Source: Sphingomonadales bacterium
Lineage (GTDB): Bacteria > Pseudomonadota > Alphaproteobacteria > Sphingomonadales > Sphingomonadaceae
Length of the DNA: 22,381 nt
Assembly (NCBI GenBank): GCA_028868335.1
Contig: JAGWUU010000010.1
Span: forward strand, 1 to 22,381
Direction: 5' to 3'
The notes under the pieces were generated by a model. It was not told where the DNA came from. It ran no database searches and was given only the letters and a program-made list of their open reading frames with translations. This document shows positions 1 to 7,319 of the stretch, piece after piece; position 1 is the first letter of the stretch, and each line of letters opens with the position of its first letter. The translations under genes and the position numbers were made by a program.

Positions 1-113
1 TAGATCGGCCCCATGTTGCCCTGCTGCAGCCCGAAGCTGAATTGCAGGCCGAGGAATCCCAGATTCATCTCGAGTATGCGCGCCAGTGACAATCGGGGGC
101 GGAAAGTTGGCAT
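1..113 (-). CDS. SLC45-like MFS sugar transporter, N-terminal fragment (runs off left edge)
   Basis: Only the first 37 codons lie in the window. The start ATG is at 111-113 on the minus strand and is preceded by a clear ribosome site (GGAGAGG). The visible residues include MNLGFLGLQFSFGLQQGNMG at about positions 16-35. I recognise this as the start of the first transmembrane helix in SLC45/GPH-like major facilitator proteins, which import sucrose, maltose or similar glucosides with protons in alphaproteobacteria. The substrate cannot be read from this fragment. Its place just downstream of glucoamylase, zwf and glucokinase on the same strand suggests maltose or malto-oligosaccharides, which is inference. 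It is separated from the kinase gene by 267 bases holding repeats that look like operators, so it probably has its own regulated promoter. Confidence 0.72.
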   Translation of the reverse strand, partial: MPTFRPRLSLARILEMNLGFLGLQFSFGLQQGNMGPI

Positions 114-142
114 GAGCCTCTCCATAGGCCGTGAATTATCGT

Positions 143-162
143 TGTGACCCCTACATGTCACA
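143..162. promoter_or_regulatory. Inverted repeat TGTGAC-N8-GTCACA upstream of the sugar transporter
   Basis: Perfect 6-bp arms at 143-148 and 157-162 lie 30-50 bases upstream of the transporter start. A third TGTGAC copy is at 205-210. The arms resemble CRP half-sites, but the spacing differs from the usual TGTGA-N6-TCACA, so I do not assign a regulator. On the minus strand a GATAAT-like element (about 135-140) lies just inside, as a possible -10 box. Function as an operator is inference. Confidence 0.35.
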
Positions 163-180
163 TATGGGCATCGCAGACAA

Positions 181-190
181 CAATCGATTG
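181..190. promoter_or_regulatory. 10-bp palindrome CAATCGATTG, possible LacI-type operator
   Basis: This perfect palindrome with a central CG sits in an AT-rich stretch about 70 bases upstream of the transporter start. Central-CG palindromes are typical of LacI-family operators, and LacI-family regulators often control maltose genes in alphaproteobacteria. No such regulator is in the window. CAATCG recurs nearby at about 270 and again upstream of the glucoamylase at about 5200, which weakly supports shared control. Confidence 0.3.
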
Positions 191-380
191 CAATAATTTT
201 TCGATGTGACCTGCCCGCCACGCATCACCGCTGATGAAGGAGGAGGGCATCTGAATTAACTGTGTGATTTACAATCGCAAAACTGCGACTGATGACGAAC
301 CCGTGGTTCCCGGCCAACGCATACGACAAGGAAGCCGACATGACCGGGCCTGCCACGGTCCGATTCCTTCCCGCGAGCAG

Positions 381-1088
381 TCAGATCAGCAGGGTCTTGT
401 CATGCCACACGCGAAAGCCGCCCTTGAAGGCATTGGCATTATCGCCAAGCCGCACGTTGGCCGGAAACGCATCAAGCTTTTCGGCATTGCCGCCGCCAAG
501 GACGACGTAATCCGGCTCCATTGCTTGGGACAGCCGGTCAATGACGTCGAATACGTACTTCGCCCACTTCTTGCGTCCGCGCTTCTTGAGGCTGGCCTCA
601 CCGACATAGTCCTCGAAGGTCTTGCCTTTCCGGTAGGGGAGGTGGGCAAGCTCCATCGGCTGGGCGACGTTGTCGACGATCATCGCCGCGCCAAGCCCGG
701 TGCCAAGGCCGAGGAACAGCATGCGGCCGCCATCGTAGGAACCGGCCGCCTGCATCAGCGCGTCGTTGACGATCCGCAGCGGTTTGCCGAATGCTCCGGC
801 AAAATCGAAGCCGACCCATCCCGCCCCCAGATTGTGCGGTTCGGTTATGATGCGACCATGCGCGACCGGGCCGGGAAATCCCATGGTGACGACATCATAG
901 GATAGTCCGTCGGCCATGGTTTTGACCGCCTCGACCATGGCGGTTGCGGTCATGTCCGGCCCGGACACCGCCTTTCGTTCATCGCCGCCGGAACTGACCA
1001 TGATCTTTACGTGCGATCCGCCGATGTCGATCGCCAGGACGACTGGCACATCGGCGATCGGGGCGGGGGAGGGTGTGTCGTTCGTCAT
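381..1088 (-). CDS. ppgK: ROK-family glucokinase, polyphosphate-glucokinase type
   Basis: This 235-residue cytosolic sugar kinase is predicted to phosphorylate glucose to glucose 6-phosphate using polyphosphate and/or ATP. The phosphate-binding loop DIGGSHVK is at 21-28, and the sugar-contacting GFPGPV segment is near 70-75. Asp109 in VNDA is the expected catalytic base, and a second glycine-rich phosphate loop (LGLGTGLGAA) is near 126-135. The ELAHLPYRKGKTFEDYVG segment at 146-163 is typical of PPGK proteins, and the ROK zinc motif CxCGxxGC is absent, as in that subgroup. Whether it prefers polyphosphate or ATP cannot be read from sequence. The ATG at 1088 was chosen because it starts just before the kinase fold and has AAAGGATC upstream; an open frame extending further upstream is antisense or readthrough into zwf. 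It begins 28 bases after the zwf stop, so the two genes are probably co-transcribed. Confidence 0.88.
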   Translation of the reverse strand: MTNDTPSPAPIADVPVVLAIDIGGSHVKIMVSSGGDERKAVSGPDMTATAMVEAVKTMADGLSYDVVTMGFPGPVAHGRIITEPHNLGAGWVGFDFAGAFGKPLRIVNDALMQAAGSYDGGRMLFLGLGTGLGAAMIVDNVAQPMELAHLPYRKGKTFEDYVGEASLKKRGRKKWAKYVFDVIDRLSQAMEPDYVVLGGGNAEKLDAFPANVRLGDNANAFKGGFRVWHDKTLLI

Positions 1089-1116
1089 CCCGTTGTGATC
1101 CTTTGCTGCGTGGCGC

Positions 1117-2502
1117 TCATGCGTCGGGATTGGCCCAGCCGTGCGGCGGTGCAAGGTGTTCCGCGGCTTCGGCGGGACCCCATTCGCCAGGTTGATAGGC
1201 AAGGGGTGCACCCGGTAAATCGAGTACCGGACCGACCACCCGCCAGGCGAGTTCGCTGGCATCCTCGCGCGTGAAAAGTGCGCGTCGGCCGTTCATGGCA
1301 TCGCCGATCAGCCGCTCGTAGGGAGTCATCTCGTCACTGGTGTCGTTGTCGACCGCGTCTAGTTCGATCGCTTCGCCGACCATGTATTCACCCGGCCGCT
1401 TGCGCCTTGCCTTGAGGCCGATGAGGATCTCGGGGCTGATGCGGAAGCGGATGTGGTTCCCGTCCCCGCTCTGGTCTTCGTCAAACAGCGCGATCGGAGG
1501 TGGCTTGAACCGGACGACAACCTCCGTTGCGGTGACCGGCAGTTGCTTCCCCGCGCGGATGAAGAACGGCACCCCCTGCCACCGCCAAGTGTCGACAAAA
1601 CAACGCACGACGGCGAAGGTTTCAACCGTCGAGCCCGGGCGCACGCCCGGTTCCTGCTGATAGCCGACGAACTGGCCGCGCAGAATGTCCGTTTCGCCAA
1701 GCGGGCGGATCGACTTGAGGACCTGAACCTTTTCATCGACCAGATCGTCGGCAGCCCCGCTTGCCGGTGGCTCCATCGCCAGCAGCAGAACGACGTTCAG
1801 CAGGTGGTTCTGGATCACGTCGCGAATGCATCCGACTTCGTCGTAGAACTTGCCGCGGCCCTGAACGCCGAAGTTCTCTGCCATGGTGATCTGCACGCTT
1901 TCGACGTGGTTGCGGTTCCACAGCGGTTCGAGAAAGCTGTTGGCGAAGCGAAAATAGAGCAGGTTCTGGATCGCCTCCTTGCCAAGGTAGTGATCGATCC
2001 GAAAGATCGCGGCATCGGGAAACGCCTTGAGCAGTTCGGCATTCAGTTCCTTGGCTGAATCAAGGTCGTGACCGAACGGCTTTTCCACCATGAGCCGCGC
2101 GTTCGCCGTCAATTGGGTTTGCTGGAGGCCATCGACCACTACGCCGAACATGGATGGCGGGATCGCAAGGTAGAACAACGGCTTTGTGCATGAACCCATT
2201 GCCGCCTTCAGCTTGTCGAAGGTCGCGGCCTGACGGTAATCTCCACTGACGTAGCGGATGAGGCCAGCGAGCCTGGCGAATACCTGTTCGTCGATCGTTG
2301 TTCCGGTTGCGATGATTCCGTCGCGGGCGCGGGCGACCAGTTGATCGACCGTCCAGTCATCAAGCGCGACGCCTATCACCGGTTCGCCAAGCTCTCCGCG
2401 CGCAACCATGGCGTAGAGCGCCGGGAATATCTTCTTGTGTGCAAGATCGCCGGACGCGCCGAACACGACCAGGGCACCGCAGCGGTCGGCCGGATCGGTC
2501 AT
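1117..2502 (-). CDS. zwf: Glucose-6-phosphate 1-dehydrogenase
   Basis: This enzyme oxidises glucose 6-phosphate to 6-phosphogluconolactone with NAD(P)+, feeding the Entner-Doudoroff and pentose phosphate routes. The 461-residue protein has the N-terminal dinucleotide motif GASGDLA at 15-21, EKPFGHDL at 140-147 and the substrate/catalytic signature RIDHYLGKE at 168-176, followed by the large C-terminal beta-sheet domain. It is slightly shorter than the usual roughly 480-500 residues but looks complete. The ATG at 2502 has GAAGG about eight bases upstream and fits the start of the fold. It lies between a glucoamylase gene and a glucokinase gene. The usual partners pgl, edd and eda are not adjacent, so it appears to be tied to glucan use here. 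A short upstream ORF overlaps its start codon. Confidence 0.96.
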   Translation of the reverse strand: MTDPADRCGALVVFGASGDLAHKKIFPALYAMVARGELGEPVIGVALDDWTVDQLVARARDGIIATGTTIDEQVFARLAGLIRYVSGDYRQAATFDKLKAAMGSCTKPLFYLAIPPSMFGVVVDGLQQTQLTANARLMVEKPFGHDLDSAKELNAELLKAFPDAAIFRIDHYLGKEAIQNLLYFRFANSFLEPLWNRNHVESVQITMAENFGVQGRGKFYDEVGCIRDVIQNHLLNVVLLLAMEPPASGAADDLVDEKVQVLKSIRPLGETDILRGQFVGYQQEPGVRPGSTVETFAVVRCFVDTWRWQGVPFFIRAGKQLPVTATEVVVRFKPPPIALFDEDQSGDGNHIRFRISPEILIGLKARRKRPGEYMVGEAIELDAVDNDTSDEMTPYERLIGDAMNGRRALFTREDASELAWRVVGPVLDLPGAPLAYQPGEWGPAEAAEHLAPPHGWANPDA

Positions 2503-2597
2503 ATCGCTGCCTTCGCCTGGTAGCGGATTGCGCCGTCAGCGCAGCATCCCAATGCGTTCTCGTTCTTTCGCCACAGCTTCATCATCGACGCGTGCAT
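2499..2597 (-). CDS. Possible 32-residue leader peptide overlapping the zwf start
   Basis: A short ORF begins with ATG at 2597, with AAAGG six bases upstream. It encodes 32 residues (starting MHASMMKLWRKNENALG, with a Cys-Cys pair at 18-19). Its TGA overlaps the zwf ATG as ATGA, the arrangement expected for translational coupling. I know of no homologue. It lies in the 146-base gap between the glucoamylase stop and zwf, which also contains a 10-bp inverted repeat. In GC-rich DNA a frame of 33 codons can stay open by chance, so the ribosome site and the exact overlap are the only positive evidence. Confidence 0.33.
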   Translation of the reverse strand: MHASMMKLWRKNENALGCCADGAIRYQAKAAI

Positions 2598-2639
2598 TTC
2601 GAACCTTTCGCCTCTCGCTGGATCTGTCCCTGACGGCGC
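2530..2639. repeat. Widely spaced 10-bp inverted repeat in the glucoamylase-zwf gap
   Basis: GCGCCGTCAG at 2530-2539 and CTGACGGCGC at 2630-2639 are exact reverse complements, separated by 90 bases. In the transcript they could close a long stem that encloses the candidate leader-ORF start and its ribosome site. One arm lies inside that ORF. It could equally be coincidence in GC-rich DNA. Confidence 0.3.
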
Positions 2640-2648
2640 CAGGTCATT

Positions 2649-5042
2649 TTATACAATTTCAACGTGATAATCGACATTTTCCCAGTTGTTCGTACCTTGC
2701 CAGTAGAAGGTAAAGACAATCTGCGTTCCCGGCTTGACCGCGCTCACCACAAGATCGGCGACGTGGTTTCCAAAACAGGTCCGGCGGGTGTCCAGATCCT
2801 GCGCGGTTGCCCAGCCATCGGCGCTCCAGTGGATCATGGCGGACGCCATCACCTCGATGCGCAGCAGCTTGCCTGCGGGCATCTGCGCGATGCGGTTGTT
2901 GAACCGCCAGATGCGCAGGGGGGAGGGGGTCTGCTTGCGGATATAGCGTTCCACGCCCTGCGGCGGCAGATCGAAGACCGCACCATCGCGCAGTGAGCGG
3001 AGCAGCTTGATATGCTCCGAATGCGCCCAGACCAGGGGCATGGCGCTGCCCGACGGGCGACCCCGAAACAGTTCGCGATCCGGCATGTCGACACCGTCCC
3101 AAACCTGCTCCGGCAACAGGCCGCCTTGCCCTGCGCACCCGGCCAGCGTCGCCAGCAACGCCGCCGCCTCGTCGATCCGGCCGGCGGCGATATCGAAGTG
3201 GGCGCGCTCTCCCGTCAGCAGGGGCCAGGGCCGACCGATGCCATCGCCGTCGAACGGTTCGCCATCGTCGTGCTCGCCATAGCCATCGCCGGTGTAGCGA
3301 TACCACACCGGCCCTTGCGGCAAGTCGCAGCGCAGGGTGTGGTCAATGGCCTTCACCGTATCGACCATGCGCGGATCGTCGGCCGCGCGCAGGCCGAAAC
3401 GCACCAGCGCCAGTGCGTCGGGGCTGAGAACGTGCCACTCAGGCAAGCTCGCCGCCGCGCCGACCCGGTTGCGGATCGGCGTGGTGCCGTCGTTCGGCGC
3501 GGCATGGTCGGTCGCATCGGGCGCGGCGATCCGCACATAGTATCCCGCGACGCCAAGGGTCCTGCACAGGTCGGTATCGGTGGCGAACGTCCATTGCTCG
3601 ATCTGTTCGTTCCAGCAGTCCGCCGTCTCGCGGAGATACCGGACCGCGTCCGCGTCATGGAAGACGTCGAACAGGTCGGCCGCGGCCAGCAGGGCGGCGA
3701 TGACCACGGCGAGGGTATAGGGGCTGTAGCCGCCGTCCTCTTCCCAGCGGTCCTGGCCGGTTGCCGGGCCGTTGGCGACGAGATAGCCGCAGGCATCGCG
3801 GACCATCGGCATGAAGGCATCCAACCCCCGCCTGGAAAGATGTTCATGGCGGTGAAGCATGTCTGCGAGCAGGATGGGCAGGGCGCATTCGTCCATCTGC
3901 ACCCCGGTCCAGTAGGGCTCGCCATCAAGCCACATGTTTTGCGGCCACCGCCCGTCAGGCAATTGCACGTCGCGCAGGTAGCCAAGGCAGGCGATGGCCG
4001 AGGCCGCGTCGCCCGCCGCAAGGAAGCCGCCGGCGGTTTCGACCAGATCGCGCGGCCAGACCAGGTGATAGCCGCCCAGATCGTGATCGCCCTTGCTGGC
4101 GCCCCACGGTATCGACAGGCTCGCGATGGTCGCCCCGCCCGGTCTTGCGGCCTTGTGCGTGGCGAGTACGGCAGTCGACGTGCGGTAATTTGCGCCGCGT
4201 CCAGCCGCTGGGTCGGGCAGCGTTTCCAGGCCGGCCTGCCACTGTTGCCAGTTGCGTCGATAGGTTTTCGCAGCCTGCGCAAAACCATCCTTGAGGCTGG
4301 CCAGCGCGTTTCGCGCGGCATCGTCCGGACTGCCGCCGAACCCGAGAACCAGCAGCGCAGTCGCCTTGCGGGACGCGAATCCGATTTCGCCCGCGAGCGC
4401 AACATTTCCATCGTCGGCGCGCGCGGCCGGGGGATCCAGCTTGCCAGTGTTCCGCAGGAGCTGCCAGCCATCCGAAACACCCACGAACCCTGCCGACCGC
4501 GCCCGCCACGGCAGCGAGCAGGCAAGCGCCAGGCTTGTGCCATGGCCGGTGGCGAACAGCATTTCGACGCCCTCGAACTCGCCGATCCACGCGCTGTTCT
4601 GCGATCCGGCATTGACCAGATGCGGTGCAAGCAACGCATTGACCCGATAGTCCGAGACCTTGCCCTTCAATGCCTTGAAGGTGATCTGCTGAAGAATGCA
4701 GGGCCGTTCAGGATCGGACACGACCTGCTTTTCGATCTGCCAGTTGCCGTCGCTGGCGGTGTTGGTCATGCGGTAGGCGGGAACGCCGGGTTCGACCATT
4801 TGGCCGACCGACTGACAGTCGCGCTTTTCCTCGGCGAAGTATCCGTCGGCGCCGGTGACGACCAGGCCGAGATCGCGAATGCAGGCGCGATCAGGGCGGG
4901 GGTAGTAAACCTCGTTGAGGATGCCATGACTCAGGGTGAACCAGACCGGTGAACGTGGTGACAGCGCGGTGCCGACCCCGGCCTTGGCGCTTGATGTCCA
5001 GCGAGGGTCGACGCCGGGATGGCCGGGTGCATCTGGAAACAT
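2649..5042 (-). CDS. GH15 glucoamylase (glucan 1,4-alpha-glucosidase), cytosolic
   Basis: This 797-residue enzyme is predicted to release glucose from the non-reducing ends of malto-oligosaccharides. An N-terminal beta-sandwich (about 1-265, with RWTSSAK at 14-20 and SHGILNEVYYPR at 38-49) precedes the (alpha/alpha)6 catalytic barrel (about 290-690). Barrel landmarks are LVWPRDLVET at 327-336, MDECALPILL at 383-392, RWEEDGGYSP at 432-441 and LLPEQVWDG at 642-650. By family knowledge the general acid is one of Glu434/435 and the base is Glu645. A small C-terminal extension follows to 797. There is no signal peptide, so it should act in the cytosol on imported oligosaccharides, which fits the sugar transporter at the left edge. 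The ATG at 5042 has AAAGGA about ten bases upstream. It heads the run of minus-strand genes leading to zwf and the glucokinase. The closely related glucodextranase activity is the alternative. Confidence 0.92.
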   Translation of the reverse strand: MFPDAPGHPGVDPRWTSSAKAGVGTALSPRSPVWFTLSHGILNEVYYPRPDRACIRDLGLVVTGADGYFAEEKRDCQSVGQMVEPGVPAYRMTNTASDGNWQIEKQVVSDPERPCILQQITFKALKGKVSDYRVNALLAPHLVNAGSQNSAWIGEFEGVEMLFATGHGTSLALACSLPWRARSAGFVGVSDGWQLLRNTGKLDPPAARADDGNVALAGEIGFASRKATALLVLGFGGSPDDAARNALASLKDGFAQAAKTYRRNWQQWQAGLETLPDPAAGRGANYRTSTAVLATHKAARPGGATIASLSIPWGASKGDHDLGGYHLVWPRDLVETAGGFLAAGDAASAIACLGYLRDVQLPDGRWPQNMWLDGEPYWTGVQMDECALPILLADMLHRHEHLSRRGLDAFMPMVRDACGYLVANGPATGQDRWEEDGGYSPYTLAVVIAALLAAADLFDVFHDADAVRYLRETADCWNEQIEQWTFATDTDLCRTLGVAGYYVRIAAPDATDHAAPNDGTTPIRNRVGAAASLPEWHVLSPDALALVRFGLRAADDPRMVDTVKAIDHTLRCDLPQGPVWYRYTGDGYGEHDDGEPFDGDGIGRPWPLLTGERAHFDIAAGRIDEAAALLATLAGCAGQGGLLPEQVWDGVDMPDRELFRGRPSGSAMPLVWAHSEHIKLLRSLRDGAVFDLPPQGVERYIRKQTPSPLRIWRFNNRIAQMPAGKLLRIEVMASAMIHWSADGWATAQDLDTRRTCFGNHVADLVVSAVKPGTQIVFTFYWQGTNNWENVDYHVEIV

Positions 5043-5355
5043 GGCTCACGGCATCCTTTCTGCGGCATCGCGCGGAGCACTTCCAACAAAGTCGCCCGCT
5101 TCTTGCGACAGCTTCGACCCGCTGGCTTCGCTTGTCCGTGCTTCGGCAAAGGTCCAACGTCGTTGGTTTAATACGAATTTTTCAAGGAGTCCGCTAATTA
5201 ACAATCGGACATTCTTCTTTCCGGTCATGCGCCGCGGCCCGAGGTGGAATTGAACTTCGCAATTGGCGGATCAGGGAACGGCAACCGATCGACGCTTCGC
5301 GCCAGGCATTGACCGCCGCGCGAAACGCGCTAAATCCCCGGCTCCCCGCACCGGG
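5043..5355. other. Intergenic region upstream of glucoamylase and tRNA-Val
   Basis: No credible gene is seen in this 313-base gap. It should hold the promoter of the minus-strand glucan block and the promoter of the plus-strand tRNA. The middle (about 5165-5220) is AT-richer than its surroundings. It contains a 13-bp inverted repeat at 5154-5166 and a CAATCG motif also found upstream of the sugar transporter. I could not identify a convincing -35/-10 pair. Confidence 0.5.
5154..5166. promoter_or_regulatory. Inverted repeat CCAACG-T-CGTTGG, candidate operator
   Basis: Perfect 6-bp arms flank one central base, about 110 bases upstream of the glucoamylase start. Size and symmetry fit a binding site for a dimeric regulator, but no regulator is identified. 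Confidence 0.35.
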
Positions 5356-5431
5356 GGGCGCTTAGCTCAGTTGGTAGAGCATCTCGTTTACACCGAGAGG
5401 GTCGGCGGTTCGAGCCCGTCAGCGCCCACCA
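5356..5431 (+). tRNA. tRNA-Val (anticodon UAC)
   Basis: This is a complete 76-base cloverleaf with CCA encoded at 5429-5431. The acceptor stem GGGCGCT (5356-5362) pairs perfectly with AGCGCCC (5421-5427). The D-arm reads TAGCTCAGTTGGTAGAGCA. The anticodon stem TCTCG/CGAGA (5382-5386 and 5394-5398) encloses the loop TTTACAC with anticodon TAC at 5389-5391. The T-arm contains GGTTCGAGCCC. It reads valine codons GUA and GUG. It stands alone, with no other tRNA nearby, and is followed 123 bases later by a truncated regulator gene. Confidence 0.97.
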
Positions 5432-5554
5432 TATTCCCGCTCACAGGCGTTCCTGGCGACACCCGGCTGCTGCCGAACGGTGCTGACGCGAGCAGGGACG
5501 ACCGCACAGTGCTTTTGACTGGATTGTCCGCGGGATATTTCCCAAGATGCGGGC

Positions 5555-6022
5555 GTGAAGAAGCCGTCACTTCATCTTGTGGTCAGCGATGGCGCTGCAC
5601 GGCCCGCCCGGCTATCCGCGAGAGTGTTCGGCACCTTTCAGCTTGCGACGCTTGATGGCGATCCGGTCGCAATTCCCAACATCCGCGCCCGCGCAATTCT
5701 GGCGCTGCTGTGCGCCGATGTCGGCAACCCGATCGAACGCGAATTGCTGTGCGACCTGTTCTGGGCCGGGCGCTTCCGGGCCCATGCCAAGGCCAGCCTG
5801 CGTCAATGCCTTTTCGAGCAAGGCAAATTTCTGGAAACGTGGGGCGGAAACGTCCTGATCGTGACGCGCAACACCGTGGCGCTGGACCGGGAAACGGTGC
5901 GGACCGACCTCGACGAGCTGGAGCAGGCTTTGCGCGATGCAGATCATGCCGCCGCTGCGACGAGGGGCTTCCGCACGGAGGCATCCAAACAGCCAGCACT
6001 TCAGCCAGTCGCTCATCATTGA
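5555..6022 (+). CDS. Truncated winged-helix (SARP/OmpR-like) transcriptional regulator, probable gene remnant
   Basis: A GTG-started frame encodes 155 residues. Residues about 18-115 (FGTFQLATLDGDPVAIP, then RARAILALLCAD, then ASLRQCLFEQGKFL) match the DNA-binding winged helix of SARP-type regulators, whose usual full-length forms continue into a BTAD/TPR region of several hundred residues. Here the similarity fades after about residue 130 (LEQALRDADHAAAA), and the last 20 or so residues look like readthrough of unrelated DNA. No continuation is visible in the other plus-strand frames before msrB. The start has only a weak ribosome site. It is therefore most likely a 3'-truncated gene. Its position just after a tRNA could reflect an old insertion or deletion, but no integrase or repeated tRNA end is present. 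A functional stand-alone DNA-binding protein is possible but less likely. Confidence 0.55.
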   Translation: MKKPSLHLVVSDGAARPARLSARVFGTFQLATLDGDPVAIPNIRARAILALLCADVGNPIERELLCDLFWAGRFRAHAKASLRQCLFEQGKFLETWGGNVLIVTRNTVALDRETVRTDLDELEQALRDADHAAAATRGFRTEASKQPALQPVAHH

Positions 6023-6165
6023 AGCTGATAAGAGTCCGGCCAGGGCCATCGAATACGGTCGACCGCCACCGCGCCGCGTTCGCGTTGTGCTTCGACAAAT
6101 TTTCAGGTTAGGCTAATCTTCGAGCCGCTACGCTGCACGTTCGCGGAAATTTGAGAGGGCCAACC

Positions 6166-6663
6166 ATGGCACAGGCTACAGCAACCCGGCGCTGGATCAT
6201 CGGCGCGGCTCTGGGCGGAGTCGGAGCGCTTGCGCTGTCGCAACACCTTGCGGCCGGGCGACCCAATGCCCCATTTGCCCTGACGGACGCACAGTGGCGT
6301 CAACGCCTTTCGCCTGCCGCCTACAAGGTGCTTCGCCAGGCCGATACCGAACCGCCGTTCACCAGCCCGCTGCTCAAGGAACATCGCCCGGGCCGCTTTG
6401 CCTGCGCCGGGTGCGACTGGCCCCTTTACGATGCCAGGACCAAGTTCGAGAGCCACACGGGTTGGCCGAGTTTCTGGCAGCCGTTGCCGAATGCCGTCGC
6501 GACCTCAACCGACCTTGAGGTTGGCTATCCGCGCACGGAAATTCATTGCCGCAATTGCGGCGGGCACCTTGGTCATGTGTTCAATGATGGTCCACGCCCG
6601 ACGGGCAAGCGCTATTGCATGAACGGCCTGGCGCTCGCGTTCCACCCGGCGGGGAGGGCGTAA
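6166..6663 (+). CDS. msrB: Peptide-methionine (R)-S-oxide reductase, exported
   Basis: This enzyme reduces the R-diastereomer of protein methionine sulfoxide. The 165-residue protein has the MsrB zinc pairs CAGC (about 79-82) and CRNC (about 128-131), the SHTGWPSF segment and the C-terminal active-site RYCMN motif. The N-terminus (ATRRWIIGAALGG) is a twin-arginine-like signal followed by a hydrophobic stretch, so export to the periplasm is likely; this is unlike cytosolic MsrB. The ATG at 6166 has GAGAGGG upstream, and a TTG 15 bases earlier lies before that ribosome site. Its TAA overlaps the msrA ATG as TAATG, so translation of the two genes is coupled. Confidence 0.94.
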   Translation: MAQATATRRWIIGAALGGVGALALSQHLAAGRPNAPFALTDAQWRQRLSPAAYKVLRQADTEPPFTSPLLKEHRPGRFACAGCDWPLYDARTKFESHTGWPSFWQPLPNAVATSTDLEVGYPRTEIHCRNCGGHLGHVFNDGPRPTGKRYCMNGLALAFHPAGRA

Positions 6664-7319
6664 TGCGCGCCGCGCCGTGGATCGCTGTCGGTGCGGCCGT
6701 CGCGATCGGAACCGCGGTGTTCACCGCGCCGACGGGGGCCGCTGCCGCAGCGCGGGTCGCGCCGCCGGCTGCGCCCGCCGAACATGGCACGCAGGTCGCC
6801 GTTCTGTCAGGCGGATGCTTCTGGGGAATGGAGGGACTGTTCGAGCATGTGAAGGGCGTGACCGGCGTGATCAGCGGCTATGCCGGCGGCGCCAGGGGCA
6901 CCGCGACCTATGAGCAGGTTTCGACGGAAAAGACCGGCCACGCCGAAACGATCCGCGTCACCTATGATCCGGCGCGGATCAGCTATGGCCAGCTTTTGCA
7001 GATCTATTTCTATGCCGCGCACGATCCTACCCAAGTCAACGGGCAGTATCCCGATGAAGGGCCAAGCTACCGCTCGGCGATCTGGCCCCAGAACGCACAG
7101 CAGCGCGCGACTGCGGCGGCCTACATCGCCGCGCTCAACAAGGCGCATGCCTTTGACAAGCCGCTGGCGACCAGGATCGAAAACGGCACCTTCTACCCGG
7201 CGGAGCGCTATCACCAGGACTTCATGCGCAATCACCCGCAGCATCCCTACATCCAGGCGTGGGATGTGCCGCGATTGAAGAAGTTCAAGGCGGCCTTTCC
7301 GGGGTTTTACGCGGGCTGA
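6663..7319 (+). CDS. msrA: Peptide-methionine (S)-S-oxide reductase, exported
   Basis: This enzyme reduces the S-diastereomer of protein methionine sulfoxide, complementing MsrB encoded just before it. The 218-residue protein starts with an Ala-rich hydrophobic leader (about 1-36, with no lipobox) that looks like a signal sequence. The catalytic motif GGCFWGMEG follows near 50-58, then GYAGG and the YFYAAHDPTQVNGQ region typical of MsrA. The ATG at 6663 overlaps the msrB stop and has GGGGAGGG upstream. The 3' end overlaps the convergent tlpA-like gene by 13 bases. The predicted periplasmic location, shared with MsrB and the neighbouring TlpA-like lipoprotein, suggests a repair system for exported proteins. 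Confidence 0.95.
   Translation: MRAAPWIAVGAAVAIGTAVFTAPTGAAAAARVAPPAAPAEHGTQVAVLSGGCFWGMEGLFEHVKGVTGVISGYAGGARGTATYEQVSTEKTGHAETIRVTYDPARISYGQLLQIYFYAAHDPTQVNGQYPDEGPSYRSAIWPQNAQQRATAAAYIAALNKAHAFDKPLATRIENGTFYPAERYHQDFMRNHPQHPYIQAWDVPRLKKFKAAFPGFYAG

Noticed and set aside
143..162. Canonical CRP/FNR site
   Set aside because: The half-sites match TGTGA/TCACA but are separated by 10 bases rather than 6, so I kept it only as an unassigned inverted repeat.
381..1262. Longer start for the glucokinase
   Set aside because: The extra N-terminus is the zwf 3' end read in another frame and has no ribosome site; the ATG at 1088 does.
3012..4952. Open frame of 646 codons on the plus strand inside the glucoamylase gene
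   Set aside because: It is antisense to a gene with clear catalytic motifs, and its translation has no recognisable domain. GC-rich codon bias keeps this frame open.
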